Source of the DNA: Emticicia sp. BO119
Lineage (GTDB): Bacteria > Bacteroidota > Bacteroidia > Cytophagales > Spirosomataceae
Reading direction: 5' to 3'
DNA length: 64,000 bases
Assembly (NCBI RefSeq): GCF_013912375.1
Contig: NZ_JACETV010000015.1
Coordinates: 1-64,000 of the forward strand
Made by a program: the position numbers and the translations under genes. Positions 38,201 through 45,819 of this stretch are shown in pieces. Every line of letters begins with the position of its first letter. The stretch's first letter is position 1. The notes under the pieces were generated by a model, which was not told the DNA's origin, ran no database searches, and saw only the letters and a list, made by a program, of their open reading frames with translations.

Positions 38201-38528
38201 CAACATTAGCTGCCGTTCCTAAACTTGTAATAATTCCTTCTTTCACTACATCTTTATAACCTACAAACGAGAAAGTAACTTTGTAAGGGCCTCCAATACG
38301 CACTGAAGGAAGAGTATAAAGGCCAGAAATATTTGTAACCGTACCGTATTTTGTACCAGAAGGTTCATGAACGGCCACCACCGTAGCACCAGGCAAAGCT
38401 TCGCCTTTATTGTCAGTTACAGTACCCGAAATTGAAGAGGCTGTAACCTGGCCAAAGCCTTGAAAAGCAAAGAAAATCCCTACGAGAAGCGTAAACGCTG
38501 CTCGCAAAAAAGTAAATTTTTGCATCAT
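35295..38528 (-). CDS. Oar-like TonB-dependent outer membrane receptor (copy 2)
   Basis: About 1077 residues from the Met at 38528. The frame is open further to 38570, but the Met-Met at 38528-38523 lines up with the start of the paralogue. The Sec signal (ending GFGQ), regulatory domain (SSISGTVTDNKGEALPGATV), plug (SISRSIND, ISLDAIEEVQVNIAPYDVRQ) and long barrel ending WGAQIGLRYIFN match copy 1. The first 110 residues are almost the same in both copies, while the barrels have diverged strongly, suggesting different ligands or gene conversion at the N-terminal end. Expected in the outer membrane with an unknown nutrient or peptide as cargo. Confidence 0.9.
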   Translation of the reverse strand: MMQKFTFLRAAFTLLVGIFFAFQGFGQVTASSISGTVTDNKGEALPGATVVAVHEPSGTKYGTVTNISGLYTLPSVRIGGPYKVTFSFVGYKDVVKEGIITSLGTAANVDAILSEEGTALQEVTVSSARSDVFSSNRTGAATNINGTQLRSLPTISRSINDFTRLTPQSNGSSFAGRDGRFNNITIDGANFNNNFGLSDANLPGGSAQPISLDAIEEVQVNIAPYDVRQANFTGAGINVVTKSGTNQYKGSLYTYYRDQSFNGTKVGDTELPAAAKTTNTIYGGTVGGAIIKNKLFFFVSGEYEKNVRPGFNWIASRPGVTGSNVSRTTAEDLERVSTFLKNTYGYETGPYEGYGDNFTLQNYKIMARLDWNINNNHKFNIRYSTVNNTDDQLINGTSAPNPRSTSNRVSQNSLTYANSNYGFLNKVNSLAAELNSTFSSKLSNQLLATYTLVQDTRTSKSSEFPFVDIKKDGDSYISFGYELFSYHNDVKNPTLNIIDNLTYYAGKHTILGGIAYENMYFGNSFLRYGTSYYRFNSVDDFINGATPAAYAYTYSLLPGGKTPIADLTFGQGSAYIQDDYSVNNKLKLTAGLRVDMPFYPVAPVENPAISTLTFKDGEKINTGLWPKSKPAFSPRVGFNWSDKGWQVRGGTGIFNGRLPFVWFTNQPTNSGMVQFTYENVNASTLVNFPFNPKPDAYVDQLPKVAGQTAPSSIAAVSPDFKMPQIWRTNLAVDKRIIGDIDLTVEAIYSKDLVTVYQRNVNLNNPVGTLAGPDKRPLYSSSTRRVNASVSEAMVLDNTKNGGGWTITAEAKKRYKNFFGSIAYAFNNVKDLTGNPGSQAASAWSNNRAVGSLNDLPLAFSEYAVPHRIVGSVSYKFDYLSHLATTVSLFYQGSNQGRVSYVYNGDLNADGINGADLLYVPANESEIIFEDVVSGGSVKYTAQQQATAFFNLVNNDKYLSSIKGQYVERNKGLMPWVNRFDFRLLQDFYINVKGQRNTLQLSFDVLNVGNLLNSNWGNRYRQVVNNGAILRYTKLNASGQPMFQMVEVSGKLPTETFELNPTSTSTWGAQIGLRYIFN

Positions 38529-38710
38529 GTTTTTTTTGGAGTTAGAAATGTTTGAAGTAAAATTCATCAAGCAGATTATATATTGCCGCTACAAAGGTCT
38601 TAAAAAATTCCCCTAAAAAAAACAAGCACCCATGTGTTTTGTTAACATAAGTGCCTGATTTCTAATAATTTATAAAATATTTAATAAAAAATATTGGTTA
38701 AGTTCTATTT
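38529..38710 (-). repeat. duplicated upstream leader of TonB receptor copy 2
   Basis: Closely similar to 35042-35220; the match begins at the start codon and continues for roughly 180 bases with small indels. CAAAGGTC near 38595 (revcomp GACCTTTG) is one mismatch from TAnnTTTG and is a candidate -7 element. Confidence 0.65.
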
Positions 38711-38746
38711 TTTTGTGTTAAGAAATTGTTATGCGTGCCTAATATT

Positions 38747-39949
38747 TTAGATGCCCATAATTTTATGACCCATCTTGTCTCGCTTGGTTTGAAGGTATTT
38801 TTCATTAAATGGGTTAGAAGAAATTTCAATAGGAATCGTTTCAACAATCTCTAAACCATAACCGATTAAACCTGCTCTTTTCTTGGGATTGTTAGAAATA
38901 AGCTTTATCTTTTTTACGCCTAAATCTCTCAATATTTGTGCCCCTACACCATAATCTCTTTCGTCCATTTTAAAACCTAACTCCAGATTGGCCTCTACGG
39001 TATCTCTGCCCATTTCCTGCAACTTGTAAGACTTCAATTTGTTCAGCAATCCAATACCCCGGCCTTCCTGATTCATGTATAATACAACACCCTTGCCGTT
39101 TTTCTGCACCATTTCCATTGAAGCATGTAGCTGAGGGCCGCAATCACAACGGCATGAGCCAAAAATATCTCCGGTAACACAAGACGAATGCACACGAACC
39201 ATCACAGGCTCGTTTGGTTCCCATGTGCCTTTGATTAATGCCAGGTGTAATTGGTCATTATCTAACTGTCGATAGGCAATCATATCAAAATACCCAAACT
39301 CGGTGGGCATTTCTACGCCTATCTCTCTTTTAATCAAAGACTCTTTTTTTAAACGATATTCAATCAGGTCTTTAATGCTGACCAGTTTCATATTAAATTT
39401 GTCGGCAATTTCACGCAGTTGTGGCAAGCGTGCCATTGTACCGTCTTCATTCAATATCTCAATCAATACTCCTGCCGGTTGTAAACCTGCCAGAACAGCC
39501 AGGTCAATAGTCGCTTCTGTATGCCCTGTTCTCCGTAAAACTCCTCCATCAACGGCCTTTAAAGGAAATATATGTCCGGGGCGACCAAAATCCTCTGGTT
39601 TTGTGTCAGGATTCACCAATGCCTGAATCGTTTTGGCACGGTCGCTGGCAGAGATACCGGTCGTACAACCATTGCCAAGCAAATCAATCGATACAGTAAA
39701 GGCGGTTTCGTGCTGGGCAGTATTTTTACCCACCATCATGTTTAATTCCAACTCTTCACAACGTTTGGCGGTGATAGGGGTACACATCAGTCCACGACCC
39801 TCTTTTACCATGAAATTGACCATTTCGGGGGTAGTCTTTTCGGCAGCGCACACAAAATCACCTTCGTTCTCACGGTCTTCGTCATCGACAACAATTACTA
39901 TTTTTCCATTGCGAATATCCTCAATCGCATCTTCTATACGGTCTAACAT
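38747..39949 (-). CDS. ribBA: bifunctional RibBA: DHBP synthase and GTP cyclohydrolase II
   Basis: A 400-residue fusion enzyme supplying both first substrates of riboflavin synthesis. Residues 1-200 are 3,4-dihydroxy-2-butanone-4-phosphate synthase ([58 protein letters not shown]). Residues about 205-400 are GTP cyclohydrolase II ([19 protein letters not shown] with the three zinc Cys, [44 protein letters not shown]). Length is normal for the family. The divergent gap contains TACCTTTA, near a -7 element. Confidence 0.96.
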   Translation of the reverse strand: MLDRIEDAIEDIRNGKIVIVVDDEDRENEGDFVCAAEKTTPEMVNFMVKEGRGLMCTPITAKRCEELELNMMVGKNTAQHETAFTVSIDLLGNGCTTGISASDRAKTIQALVNPDTKPEDFGRPGHIFPLKAVDGGVLRRTGHTEATIDLAVLAGLQPAGVLIEILNEDGTMARLPQLREIADKFNMKLVSIKDLIEYRLKKESLIKREIGVEMPTEFGYFDMIAYRQLDNDQLHLALIKGTWEPNEPVMVRVHSSCVTGDIFGSCRCDCGPQLHASMEMVQKNGKGVVLYMNQEGRGIGLLNKLKSYKLQEMGRDTVEANLELGFKMDERDYGVGAQILRDLGVKKIKLISNNPKKRAGLIGYGLEIVETIPIEISSNPFNEKYLQTKRDKMGHKIMGI

Positions 39950-40069
39950 TATAATAAATAATTATGCTGGTTTTGTTGATAAAACAGATTGTGTAGCGAA
40001 ATCGTTTGTAAAGGTACAAGTTTTCGATAGAACTTTGTAAAATTGCAAAGATTGCTTAATTAAACTTAA

Positions 40070-40609
40070 ATGAAAAAGATAATGAAAGATGTAAACCTGA
40101 AGATCGGCAAGTTAAAAGAGCAAGATTTTGAAAAACTATATAAGTATCTCAACAAATTAAGCGCAACCACAAGCAGCAAATTTGCCGCACATGATTTTAG
40201 TTTAGTAAATATTCAACAATTCTATTTACCTGAAAATAAAAATACAGGATTTACTATTGAAAATATCGCTGCAAATGAGATAGTCGCTTATGCCATCATT
40301 AAAAAAGGACATATACCAAAAGATAAATTGCGTTTAGAAAATTATGGAGTACTCTTGTATCCTGAAACCGATTGCACTTTTGCTCCTTCAGTAGCTGACG
40401 ATTGGCAGAGTAAAGGGTTAGGAAACTTACTATTTACTTATATAAAAGAAGAATTGCAGAACGAAGATACGAAAAGAATGATTCTTTGGGGTGGAGTGCA
40501 GGCGTTAAACGAAAAAGCAATTAACTTTTATCTGAAGCATGGATTTAAGAAATCAGGTGAGTTTGAAAACAAGGGAGTTTACAATTTTGATATGTTATTA
40601 GATTTATAA
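40070..40609 (+). CDS. GNAT-family N-acetyltransferase
   Basis: A 179-residue acetyltransferase. The central acetyl-CoA loop is about residues 113-123 in DDWQSKGLGNLLFTYIKEEL (Q/R-x-x-G-x-G/L form is KGLGN), and the C-terminal strands have NEKAINFYLKHGFKKSG. The substrate is not known. An internal Met at residue 5 (MKDVNLKIG) is an alternative start. It lies 12 bases upstream of the palindrome that precedes the regulator gene and is probably a separate unit. Confidence 0.85.
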   Translation: MKKIMKDVNLKIGKLKEQDFEKLYKYLNKLSATTSSKFAAHDFSLVNIQQFYLPENKNTGFTIENIAANEIVAYAIIKKGHIPKDKLRLENYGVLLYPETDCTFAPSVADDWQSKGLGNLLFTYIKEELQNEDTKRMILWGGVQALNEKAINFYLKHGFKKSGEFENKGVYNFDMLLDL

Positions 40610-40621
40610 TTCCAGAAGACG

Positions 40622-40657
40622 AAAATAAACTTTCAAAAATTCTTGGAAGTTTATTTT
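40622..40657 (+). promoter_or_regulatory. 36-bp palindromic operator in front of the GbsR-type regulator
   Basis: The two 18-base halves (40622-40639 and 40640-40657) are complementary at 16 of 18 positions without a spacer, with core CTTTCAAAAA/TTCTTGGAAG. It overlaps the -33 region of the promoter ending at 40674, so binding would block RNA polymerase, which suggests autoregulation by the next gene product. Confidence 0.65.
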
Positions 40658-40674
40658 CTTTTACCTTACATTTG
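40643..40674 (+). promoter_or_regulatory. promoter of the GbsR-type regulator
   Basis: TACATTTG at 40667-40674 is an exact TAnnTTTG -7 element, with TTGG at 40643-40646 about 21 bases upstream. The ATG (40679) begins four bases after the element, so the transcript would be leaderless or nearly so. Confidence 0.6.
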
Positions 40675-40678
40675 TACT

Positions 40679-41185
40679 ATGAAAACGGAAGAGATCAGAC
40701 AGCAGTTTGTACAGGCCTGGGGTGTACTCGGAACCTCATGGGGCATTAGTCGCTCTATGGCGCAGGTGCATGCTTTGCTTTTGCTGAATAAAGGTGAAAT
40801 GAGCACGGAGGAGGTAATGGAAGAGCTGAAACTGTCAAGAGGGAACGTAAATATGGTGCTGAGAGACCTGGTAGGATGGAATCTGATTTATAAACAAACC
40901 AAGCCAGGAGATAGAAAAGAGTATTTTATAGCAGAGCATGATATATGGCAGATCGCCGTCAGGATTATTACAGAGCGTAAAAAGCGTGAGATAATGCCTG
41001 CAAAGCAGACGGTGAAGACGTTAATAGCTAATACGGCTGATGCCAAAGATGTCGAGCAATTGCATATAAAGACAATGCTAAGTGAGCTGAATAGTTTTAT
41101 TGAACAAATGGATACTTTGAGCGATTTATTGCTGAAAGCCGAGAAAAATGCGCTTTTGAAAAATGTATTGAAACTAATGAGTTAA
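40679..41185 (+). CDS. GbsR/MarR-family transcriptional regulator
   Basis: A 168-residue winged-helix protein of the GbsR/MarR type. Residues about 5-90 hold the HTH region (VQAWGVLGTSWGISRSMAQV, EVMEELKLSRGNVNMVLRDL, LIYKQTKPGDRKEYFIA), typical of GbsR-like regulators. The C-terminal part is a long helix with a likely dimerisation interface (about 95-165). The frame is open to a TTG at 40643, but that would place the palindrome inside the gene; ATG 40679 is preferred. The palindrome and a second copy before the next gene indicate that it controls itself and the DCC-family gene. Confidence 0.88.
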   Translation: MKTEEIRQQFVQAWGVLGTSWGISRSMAQVHALLLLNKGEMSTEEVMEELKLSRGNVNMVLRDLVGWNLIYKQTKPGDRKEYFIAEHDIWQIAVRIITERKKREIMPAKQTVKTLIANTADAKDVEQLHIKTMLSELNSFIEQMDTLSDLLLKAEKNALLKNVLKLMS

Positions 41186-41197
41186 ATTTTTTTACAC

Positions 41198-41222
41198 TAA
41201 ACTTCCGAAAATTCTTGAAAAT
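41198..41222 (+). promoter_or_regulatory. second copy of the regulator-site motif
   Basis: TAAACTTCCGAAAATTCTTG at 41198-41217 matches the left and centre of the upstream palindrome (TAAACTTTCAAAAATTCTTG) at 18 of 20 positions. It ends next to the ATG at 41223. No second promoter is seen, so it might block transcription or translation of the DCC-family gene. Confidence 0.5.
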
Positions 41223-42041
41223 ATGAGAACTTTAAATAGTCATAAGTTACTATTAGATGCCGATTGCCCTATGTGCCGCATGTATGGCAAAGGCTTTGAA
41301 AAAGCAGGCTGGGTTGATAAGGAAACTTATAGCCCTTATCAAAACTTTAATGTTTCAGCCGAAATGCCCGTTGATATGAATAAGGCTCGCAACGAAATAG
41401 CTTTAGTAGACACCCAACAAAATATAGTAAGATATGGCATCGATGCACTTGAGCATATTGTTACGAATAGATTTCCTGGCCTAATTCCTGTGCTGGAATG
41501 GAAGCCAGTTGATTTTTTCTTACGTAAGCTCTATAAGTTCATTTCTTTCAATCGTAAAGTGATAGCGCCAAGTGAGGCAAAAGAAGGGGTAAAAGCCTGT
41601 GTACCTGATTTGAATCTGAAGTATCGCCTATTATATATCGCCTTTGTGGTTATTCTTTCATCAATCGTGCTTTATTATTATACACAACCTGTCAATGCTG
41701 TGATGGGTTGGCAAAATCAACTTGGTAGAGAGTTTACAATCTGCATTGGACAAATTCTTTGGCAAGCGATGGTTTTAAATAGACTGCTTAAGAAAAAATT
41801 GCTTGACTATATAGGAAATATGATGACTGTTTCGATGATTGGTACTTTGCTCTTATTACCCATGCTGTTGATTAAAGATTTATGGCCTGTTTATTATCTG
41901 TTTTATTTTATCGGGGTAGTAAGTTTTATGCTTTGGGAACATATCAGACGTAGTAAGATCCTGAAAATAGGGTATTGGCCTACTATCTCCTGGATGATAT
42001 ATCGTATAGTTGCTTTAGGAATAATTGTGTTGTTGAATTGA
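41223..42041 (+). CDS. DCC-family (DUF393) protein with membrane domain
   Basis: A 272-residue protein. Residues 9-30 have LLLDADCPMCRMYG, the DxxCPxC motif of the DCC/DUF393 thiol-disulfide oxidoreductase family. Residues about 140-270 have four or more hydrophobic segments (YRLLYIAFVVILSSIVLYY, MMTVSMIGTLLLLPMLL, PVYYLFYFIGVVSFML, ISWMIYRIVALGIIVLL). The Cys pair probably faces the cytoplasm or membrane, but the redox partner is unknown. The following epimerase begins 17 bases after the stop, so they form a unit under the GbsR-type regulator. Confidence 0.8.
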   Translation: MRTLNSHKLLLDADCPMCRMYGKGFEKAGWVDKETYSPYQNFNVSAEMPVDMNKARNEIALVDTQQNIVRYGIDALEHIVTNRFPGLIPVLEWKPVDFFLRKLYKFISFNRKVIAPSEAKEGVKACVPDLNLKYRLLYIAFVVILSSIVLYYYTQPVNAVMGWQNQLGREFTICIGQILWQAMVLNRLLKKKLLDYIGNMMTVSMIGTLLLLPMLLIKDLWPVYYLFYFIGVVSFMLWEHIRRSKILKIGYWPTISWMIYRIVALGIIVLLN

Positions 42042-42058
42042 TTCTAAAAATTACTAAA

Positions 42059-42952
42059 ATGAAAATTGTCATTGCAGGCGGAACGGGCTTTTTAGGAAAA
42101 GCACTCCAGAAATATTTTTTAGAAAAAAGTAATGAGATATTCATTCTGACCCGAAACCCAAAAGAACCTAAAGAGATTTATTGGGATGCTGTCAATATTG
42201 GTGATTGGATTGAGACATTGGAACGGGCAGACGTGCTTATTAACCTGACAGGGAAATGTGTGGATTGCAGATATACTGAAGAAAACAAAAGAGCAATTCT
42301 TGAATCCAGAGTGAAAAGTACTGAAGTTTTACAAAAGGCTATTAATCTATGTAAGAATCCACCGGAAATATGGCTGAACTCAAGTAGTGCGACCATTTAT
42401 GTGCATGCAGAAACACAAGCGATGGATGAATATGAGGGAATTATTGGTGATGATTTCTCGATGAATATCTGTAAAAGCTGGGAAAAAGCATTTTTTGAGG
42501 ATACTACTGTACCTATTAGAAAAGTGGCATTAAGAACATCTATCGTCTTGGGTAATGGTGGTGGAGCGTTCCCTAAAATGAAAATGATTAGTAAGTTAGG
42601 TTTAGGTGGAAAACAAGGGAGTGGTGAGCACATGATGAGCTGGATTCATGAAAGAGATTTTTGCAGAGCAGTGGAGTTTATTATTGAGCATAATGAGTTG
42701 ACTAAAAAAGTAAATATTGCCACACCGAATCCTCTGAAAAATGAGGATTTTATGAAAAGTCTGCGGAAATCAATGAAAATTCCTTTTGGCCTTAATAGCC
42801 CTGTCTTTCTTCTGGAATTGGCTTCGCTTTTTATCCGAACCGAAACCGAACTGGTTTTAAAGAGCAGAAATGTATATCCCAAAAGGCTATTAGAAAGTGG
42901 TTTTCAATTTGAATTTCCAACGATTAATCAGGCTTTCGCAGATTTGAATTAA
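42059..42952 (+). CDS. TIGR01777-family NAD(P)-binding epimerase-like protein
   Basis: A 297-residue SDR protein. The nucleotide motif is GGTGFLGKALQKYF (about 7-20), with NLTGKCVDCRYTEENKRAI, YKSR-like KST and LRTSIVLGNGGGAFPKM in the body. This fits the SulA/YfcH-like group of unknown function. The frame extends upstream to 41975, overlapping the DCC gene in another frame, but ATG 42059 is the natural start because the nucleotide motif follows it at once. It ends the GbsR-DCC-epimerase unit. Confidence 0.88.
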   Translation: MKIVIAGGTGFLGKALQKYFLEKSNEIFILTRNPKEPKEIYWDAVNIGDWIETLERADVLINLTGKCVDCRYTEENKRAILESRVKSTEVLQKAINLCKNPPEIWLNSSSATIYVHAETQAMDEYEGIIGDDFSMNICKSWEKAFFEDTTVPIRKVALRTSIVLGNGGGAFPKMKMISKLGLGGKQGSGEHMMSWIHERDFCRAVEFIIEHNELTKKVNIATPNPLKNEDFMKSLRKSMKIPFGLNSPVFLLELASLFIRTETELVLKSRNVYPKRLLESGFQFEFPTINQAFADLN

Positions 42953-42954
42953 CA

Positions 42955-42983
42955 AAAAATGGAGGCTTTCGACCTCCATTTTT
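42955..42983 (+). terminator. bidirectional rho-independent terminator
   Basis: An 11-bp perfect stem (AAAAATGGAGG at 42955-42965 with CCTCCATTTTT at 42973-42983) and 7-base loop, with A and T tails. It lies between two convergent genes. Confidence 0.85.
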
Positions 42984-42997
42984 CTATAAACAAACTA

Positions 42998-43978
42998 TTA
43001 TCTTTTCTCAAAATCTCTATGATTCGCTTCATCATACAATCTTTCTTTCGGTAGACTTCTGAAGTAATCATAAGTAATGGCCAGACCTTCTGCGCGGCTT
43101 ACTTTTGGCTCCCAACCTAATATTTCTTTGGCTTTAGTGATATCCGGCTGGCGTTGCTTAGGGTCATCTTTTGGCAACGGCTTATAAACAATCTTCTGGT
43201 CTGTACCTGTCAGTTTAATGATTTCTTCGGCAAATTGCTTGATCGTGATTTCTGCCGGGTTACCAATATTAACCGGATAAGCGTAGTCAGATAGCAACAA
43301 GCGATAGATACCTTCTACTAAATCGGCTACATAGCAGAAAGAGCGCGTTTGCGAACCATCCCCGAAAATCGTTATGTCTTCGCCACGCAAAGCCTGACCA
43401 ATGAAAGCAGGTAATACACGACCATCATTCAGGCGCATACGAGGACCATACGTATTAAAAATACGTACGATTCTGGTTTCAAGACCATGATAAGTATGAT
43501 AAGCCATTGTCATGGCTTCCTGAAAACGCTTGGCTTCGTCATATACGCCACGAGGACCAACGGGATTTACGTGTCCCCAGTATTCCTCTGTTTGTGGATG
43601 CACTAATGGGTCGCCATATACTTCAGAAGTTGATGCAATGATTACACGGGCTTTTTTCACACGGGCAAGCCCCAGGCAATTATGAATACCTAACGAACCC
43701 ACTTTCAGAGTCTGAATCGGAATTTTCAGATAGTCAATAGGGCTGGCAGGTGAAGCAAAATGCAGGATATAGTCTAATTCACCCGGCACATGGATAAACT
43801 TACTGACATCGTGATGATAAAACTCAAAATTAGGATGTTTGAACAAATGTTCGATATTGCGTAAATCTCCGGTAATGAGATTATCCATCGCAATTACAAA
43901 ATATCCTTCTTTGATAAACCTATCGCAAAGGTGTGAACCTAAAAAACCCGCACCACCTGTAATGAGAACTCTTTTCAT
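42998..43978 (-). CDS. UDP-glucuronate decarboxylase (UDP-xylose synthase-like)
   Basis: A 326-residue extended-SDR enzyme. The NAD motif is [13 protein letters not shown] (about 5-17); the active site shows [14 protein letters not shown] and [12 protein letters not shown] (Tyr and Lys), followed by [21 protein letters not shown] and the [16 protein letters not shown] segment. These match UXS, which converts UDP-glucuronate to UDP-xylose. The UDP-glucose dehydrogenase gene lies 92 bases upstream on the same strand and makes its substrate. Confidence 0.9.
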   Translation of the reverse strand: MKRVLITGGAGFLGSHLCDRFIKEGYFVIAMDNLITGDLRNIEHLFKHPNFEFYHHDVSKFIHVPGELDYILHFASPASPIDYLKIPIQTLKVGSLGIHNCLGLARVKKARVIIASTSEVYGDPLVHPQTEEYWGHVNPVGPRGVYDEAKRFQEAMTMAYHTYHGLETRIVRIFNTYGPRMRLNDGRVLPAFIGQALRGEDITIFGDGSQTRSFCYVADLVEGIYRLLLSDYAYPVNIGNPAEITIKQFAEEIIKLTGTDQKIVYKPLPKDDPKQRQPDITKAKEILGWEPKVSRAEGLAITYDYFRSLPKERLYDEANHRDFEKR

Positions 43979-44070
43979 AGAAATATGTTAATTTCCCCTG
44001 TATGCTGAATAATAGGAGGAAAGCTCAGCAGGATAGGGGAGGTTTATACCCGATTGCTTCCCGGAATATA

Positions 44071-45384
44071 TTAAGCTTTTACTGTTTCTCTACCAATGCT
44101 ATAATAAGTATAGCCTAACTCTTTCATATCTTTCAATTCATAAAGGTTACGGCCATCAAAAATCACCTTGTTTTTCAACGTGCCTTCCATTTTTTCAAAG
44201 TCCGGCGTGCGGAACTCAGGCCATTCGGTCATAATCATCAAAGCATCGGCATCTTGTATTGCTTCATACGGGTTTTTGGCATATTTTACTTTTTTACCTA
44301 CTACACCGCGTACATTTTCCATAGCTTCAGGGTCATATACCACCACTTTAGCACCTGCTTTTCTCAGTTCTTTGATATTATATAAGGCTGGAGCTTCACG
44401 AATATCGTCGGTATGAGGCTTGAATGCCAATCCCCACAAAGCAATAGTTTTTCCTTTTAAGTCACCACCAAAATACTTTTTCAAATGTGGCATTAATTTG
44501 GTTTTTTGCTTTTCATTTACTTTCATAACCGATTTCAGAATTTTGAAATCGTAATCAAAGTCATTAGAGGTTTTTTCTAAAGCTTGTACATCTTTAGGGA
44601 AACAACTTCCACCATAACCAATTCCGGCAAATAAGAAACGTTTTCCTATACGGCTGTCAGTACCGATACCTCTTCTGATATCATCCACATTGGCATTGGC
44701 TTTTTCGCAAAGATTAGCAATTTCATTCATAAAAGTGATTTTCATGGCTAAAAATGCATTAGCAGCATACTTAGTCATTTCAGCCGAACGCTCATCCATG
44801 AAAATAATCGGATTACCCTGACGAACCAATGGCGCATACAGTTTTTCCATTACTTTCTTCGCTTTGTCAGATTTTGTACCGATTACCACGCGATCAGGCT
44901 TCATAAAATCTTCTACCGCTACACCTTCTCTTAAAAACTCCGGGTTTGAAACCACATCAAATTCAACCTTGGCATTTTTTGCAATGCGTTCATATACTTT
45001 TTCGGCAGTGCCTACAGGTACAGTACTTTTATCAATAATTACCGCATAGTTTTCTAATAAAGGACCTAAGTCGTTGGCAACACCCAAAATATATTTCAAA
45101 TCAGCAGAACCATCTTCACCTGGAGGGGTTGGCAGAGCCAGGAAAATTACCTGTGCTTCTTTAATTCCTTCGGCAAGATCAGTGGTAAACTTTAAACGCC
45201 CTTCTTTAGTATTGCGTTCAAATATAACATCAAGACCTGGTTCGTAGATAGTTAATTTACCTTTATTTAATTTTTCAACTTTACGGCTATCAATATCTAC
45301 ACAAGTTACCTGATTTCCGGTTTCTGCAAAACAAGTACCTGTAACTAAGCCAACATAGCCTGTTCCAACAACTGCGATTTTCAT
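44071..45384 (-). CDS. ugd: UDP-glucose 6-dehydrogenase
   Basis: A 437-residue enzyme. The N-terminal NAD motif is VVGTGYVGLVTGTCFAE (about 4-20), the linker includes ADLKYILGVANDLG, the middle domain TKYAANAFLAMKITFMNEI and the catalytic Cys is in GYGGSCFPKD (about 260). The C-terminal domain has WGLAFKPHTDDIREAPAL. It converts UDP-glucose to UDP-glucuronate for surface polysaccharides. The decarboxylase gene follows it, so the two likely provide UDP-glucuronate and UDP-xylose. Confidence 0.95.
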   Translation of the reverse strand: MKIAVVGTGYVGLVTGTCFAETGNQVTCVDIDSRKVEKLNKGKLTIYEPGLDVIFERNTKEGRLKFTTDLAEGIKEAQVIFLALPTPPGEDGSADLKYILGVANDLGPLLENYAVIIDKSTVPVGTAEKVYERIAKNAKVEFDVVSNPEFLREGVAVEDFMKPDRVVIGTKSDKAKKVMEKLYAPLVRQGNPIIFMDERSAEMTKYAANAFLAMKITFMNEIANLCEKANANVDDIRRGIGTDSRIGKRFLFAGIGYGGSCFPKDVQALEKTSNDFDYDFKILKSVMKVNEKQKTKLMPHLKKYFGGDLKGKTIALWGLAFKPHTDDIREAPALYNIKELRKAGAKVVVYDPEAMENVRGVVGKKVKYAKNPYEAIQDADALMIMTEWPEFRTPDFEKMEGTLKNKVIFDGRNLYELKDMKELGYTYYSIGRETVKA

Positions 45385-45819
45385 ATGATATGTGTTTCAG
45401 AATTTAAAAATTTGTTTACTGCTTTTTCAAAGCAAAAAATGTGCCGCAAAATTAGATTTTTTTTTGATAATAGATACAAGCACTGAAATTAAAAAATGAA
45501 AATATTTTTTCAAAAATATAGACTTAATGAACAAGAGCCTTGATTAAGTCTATATTCTGAATAGTTAATGTTGATTTTTTTATTAAGCGGATTCATTTGA
45601 CGAATGAGAAAAAATCAAGATTTTATTTCCATCTTTCAATGCCATTTTTGTCAGTATTAGTTAGTTGAAATTTACCTGAATATTTATATAGGTCATACTT
45701 AAACCTCGGGTTTTGTCGTTTTTAATGGAATTTTCATGAGAGCAAATTTGCATTGACAAGTTTTTCTTGCGTAATTACACTGTCCAATTTATTGACAACC
45801 CTTAAAAAATACTACGACA
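45385..45819. other. 435-bp divergent intergenic region
   Basis: No gene is seen. It separates ugd from the oxidoreductase unit and should hold both promoters. The most visible object is a 14-bp inverted repeat at 45515-45556, listed separately. A GCAAATTTGC palindrome near 45745 is a possible site. Confidence 0.5.
45515..45556. repeat. 14-bp perfect inverted repeat
   Basis: AATATAGACTTAAT (45515-45528) and its exact complement (45543-45556) are separated by 14 bases. It has no T tail. It could be a regulator site or a hairpin in a transcript; no gene ends next to it. Confidence 0.5.

Noticed and set aside
41975-42058. Upstream extension of the epimerase into the DCC gene
   Set aside because: It overlaps the DCC membrane domain in another frame; the nucleotide motif starts directly after ATG 42059.
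45385-45819. Riboswitch or small protein in the ugd spacer
   Set aside because: No known consensus was recognised and no reading frame of useful length is present.
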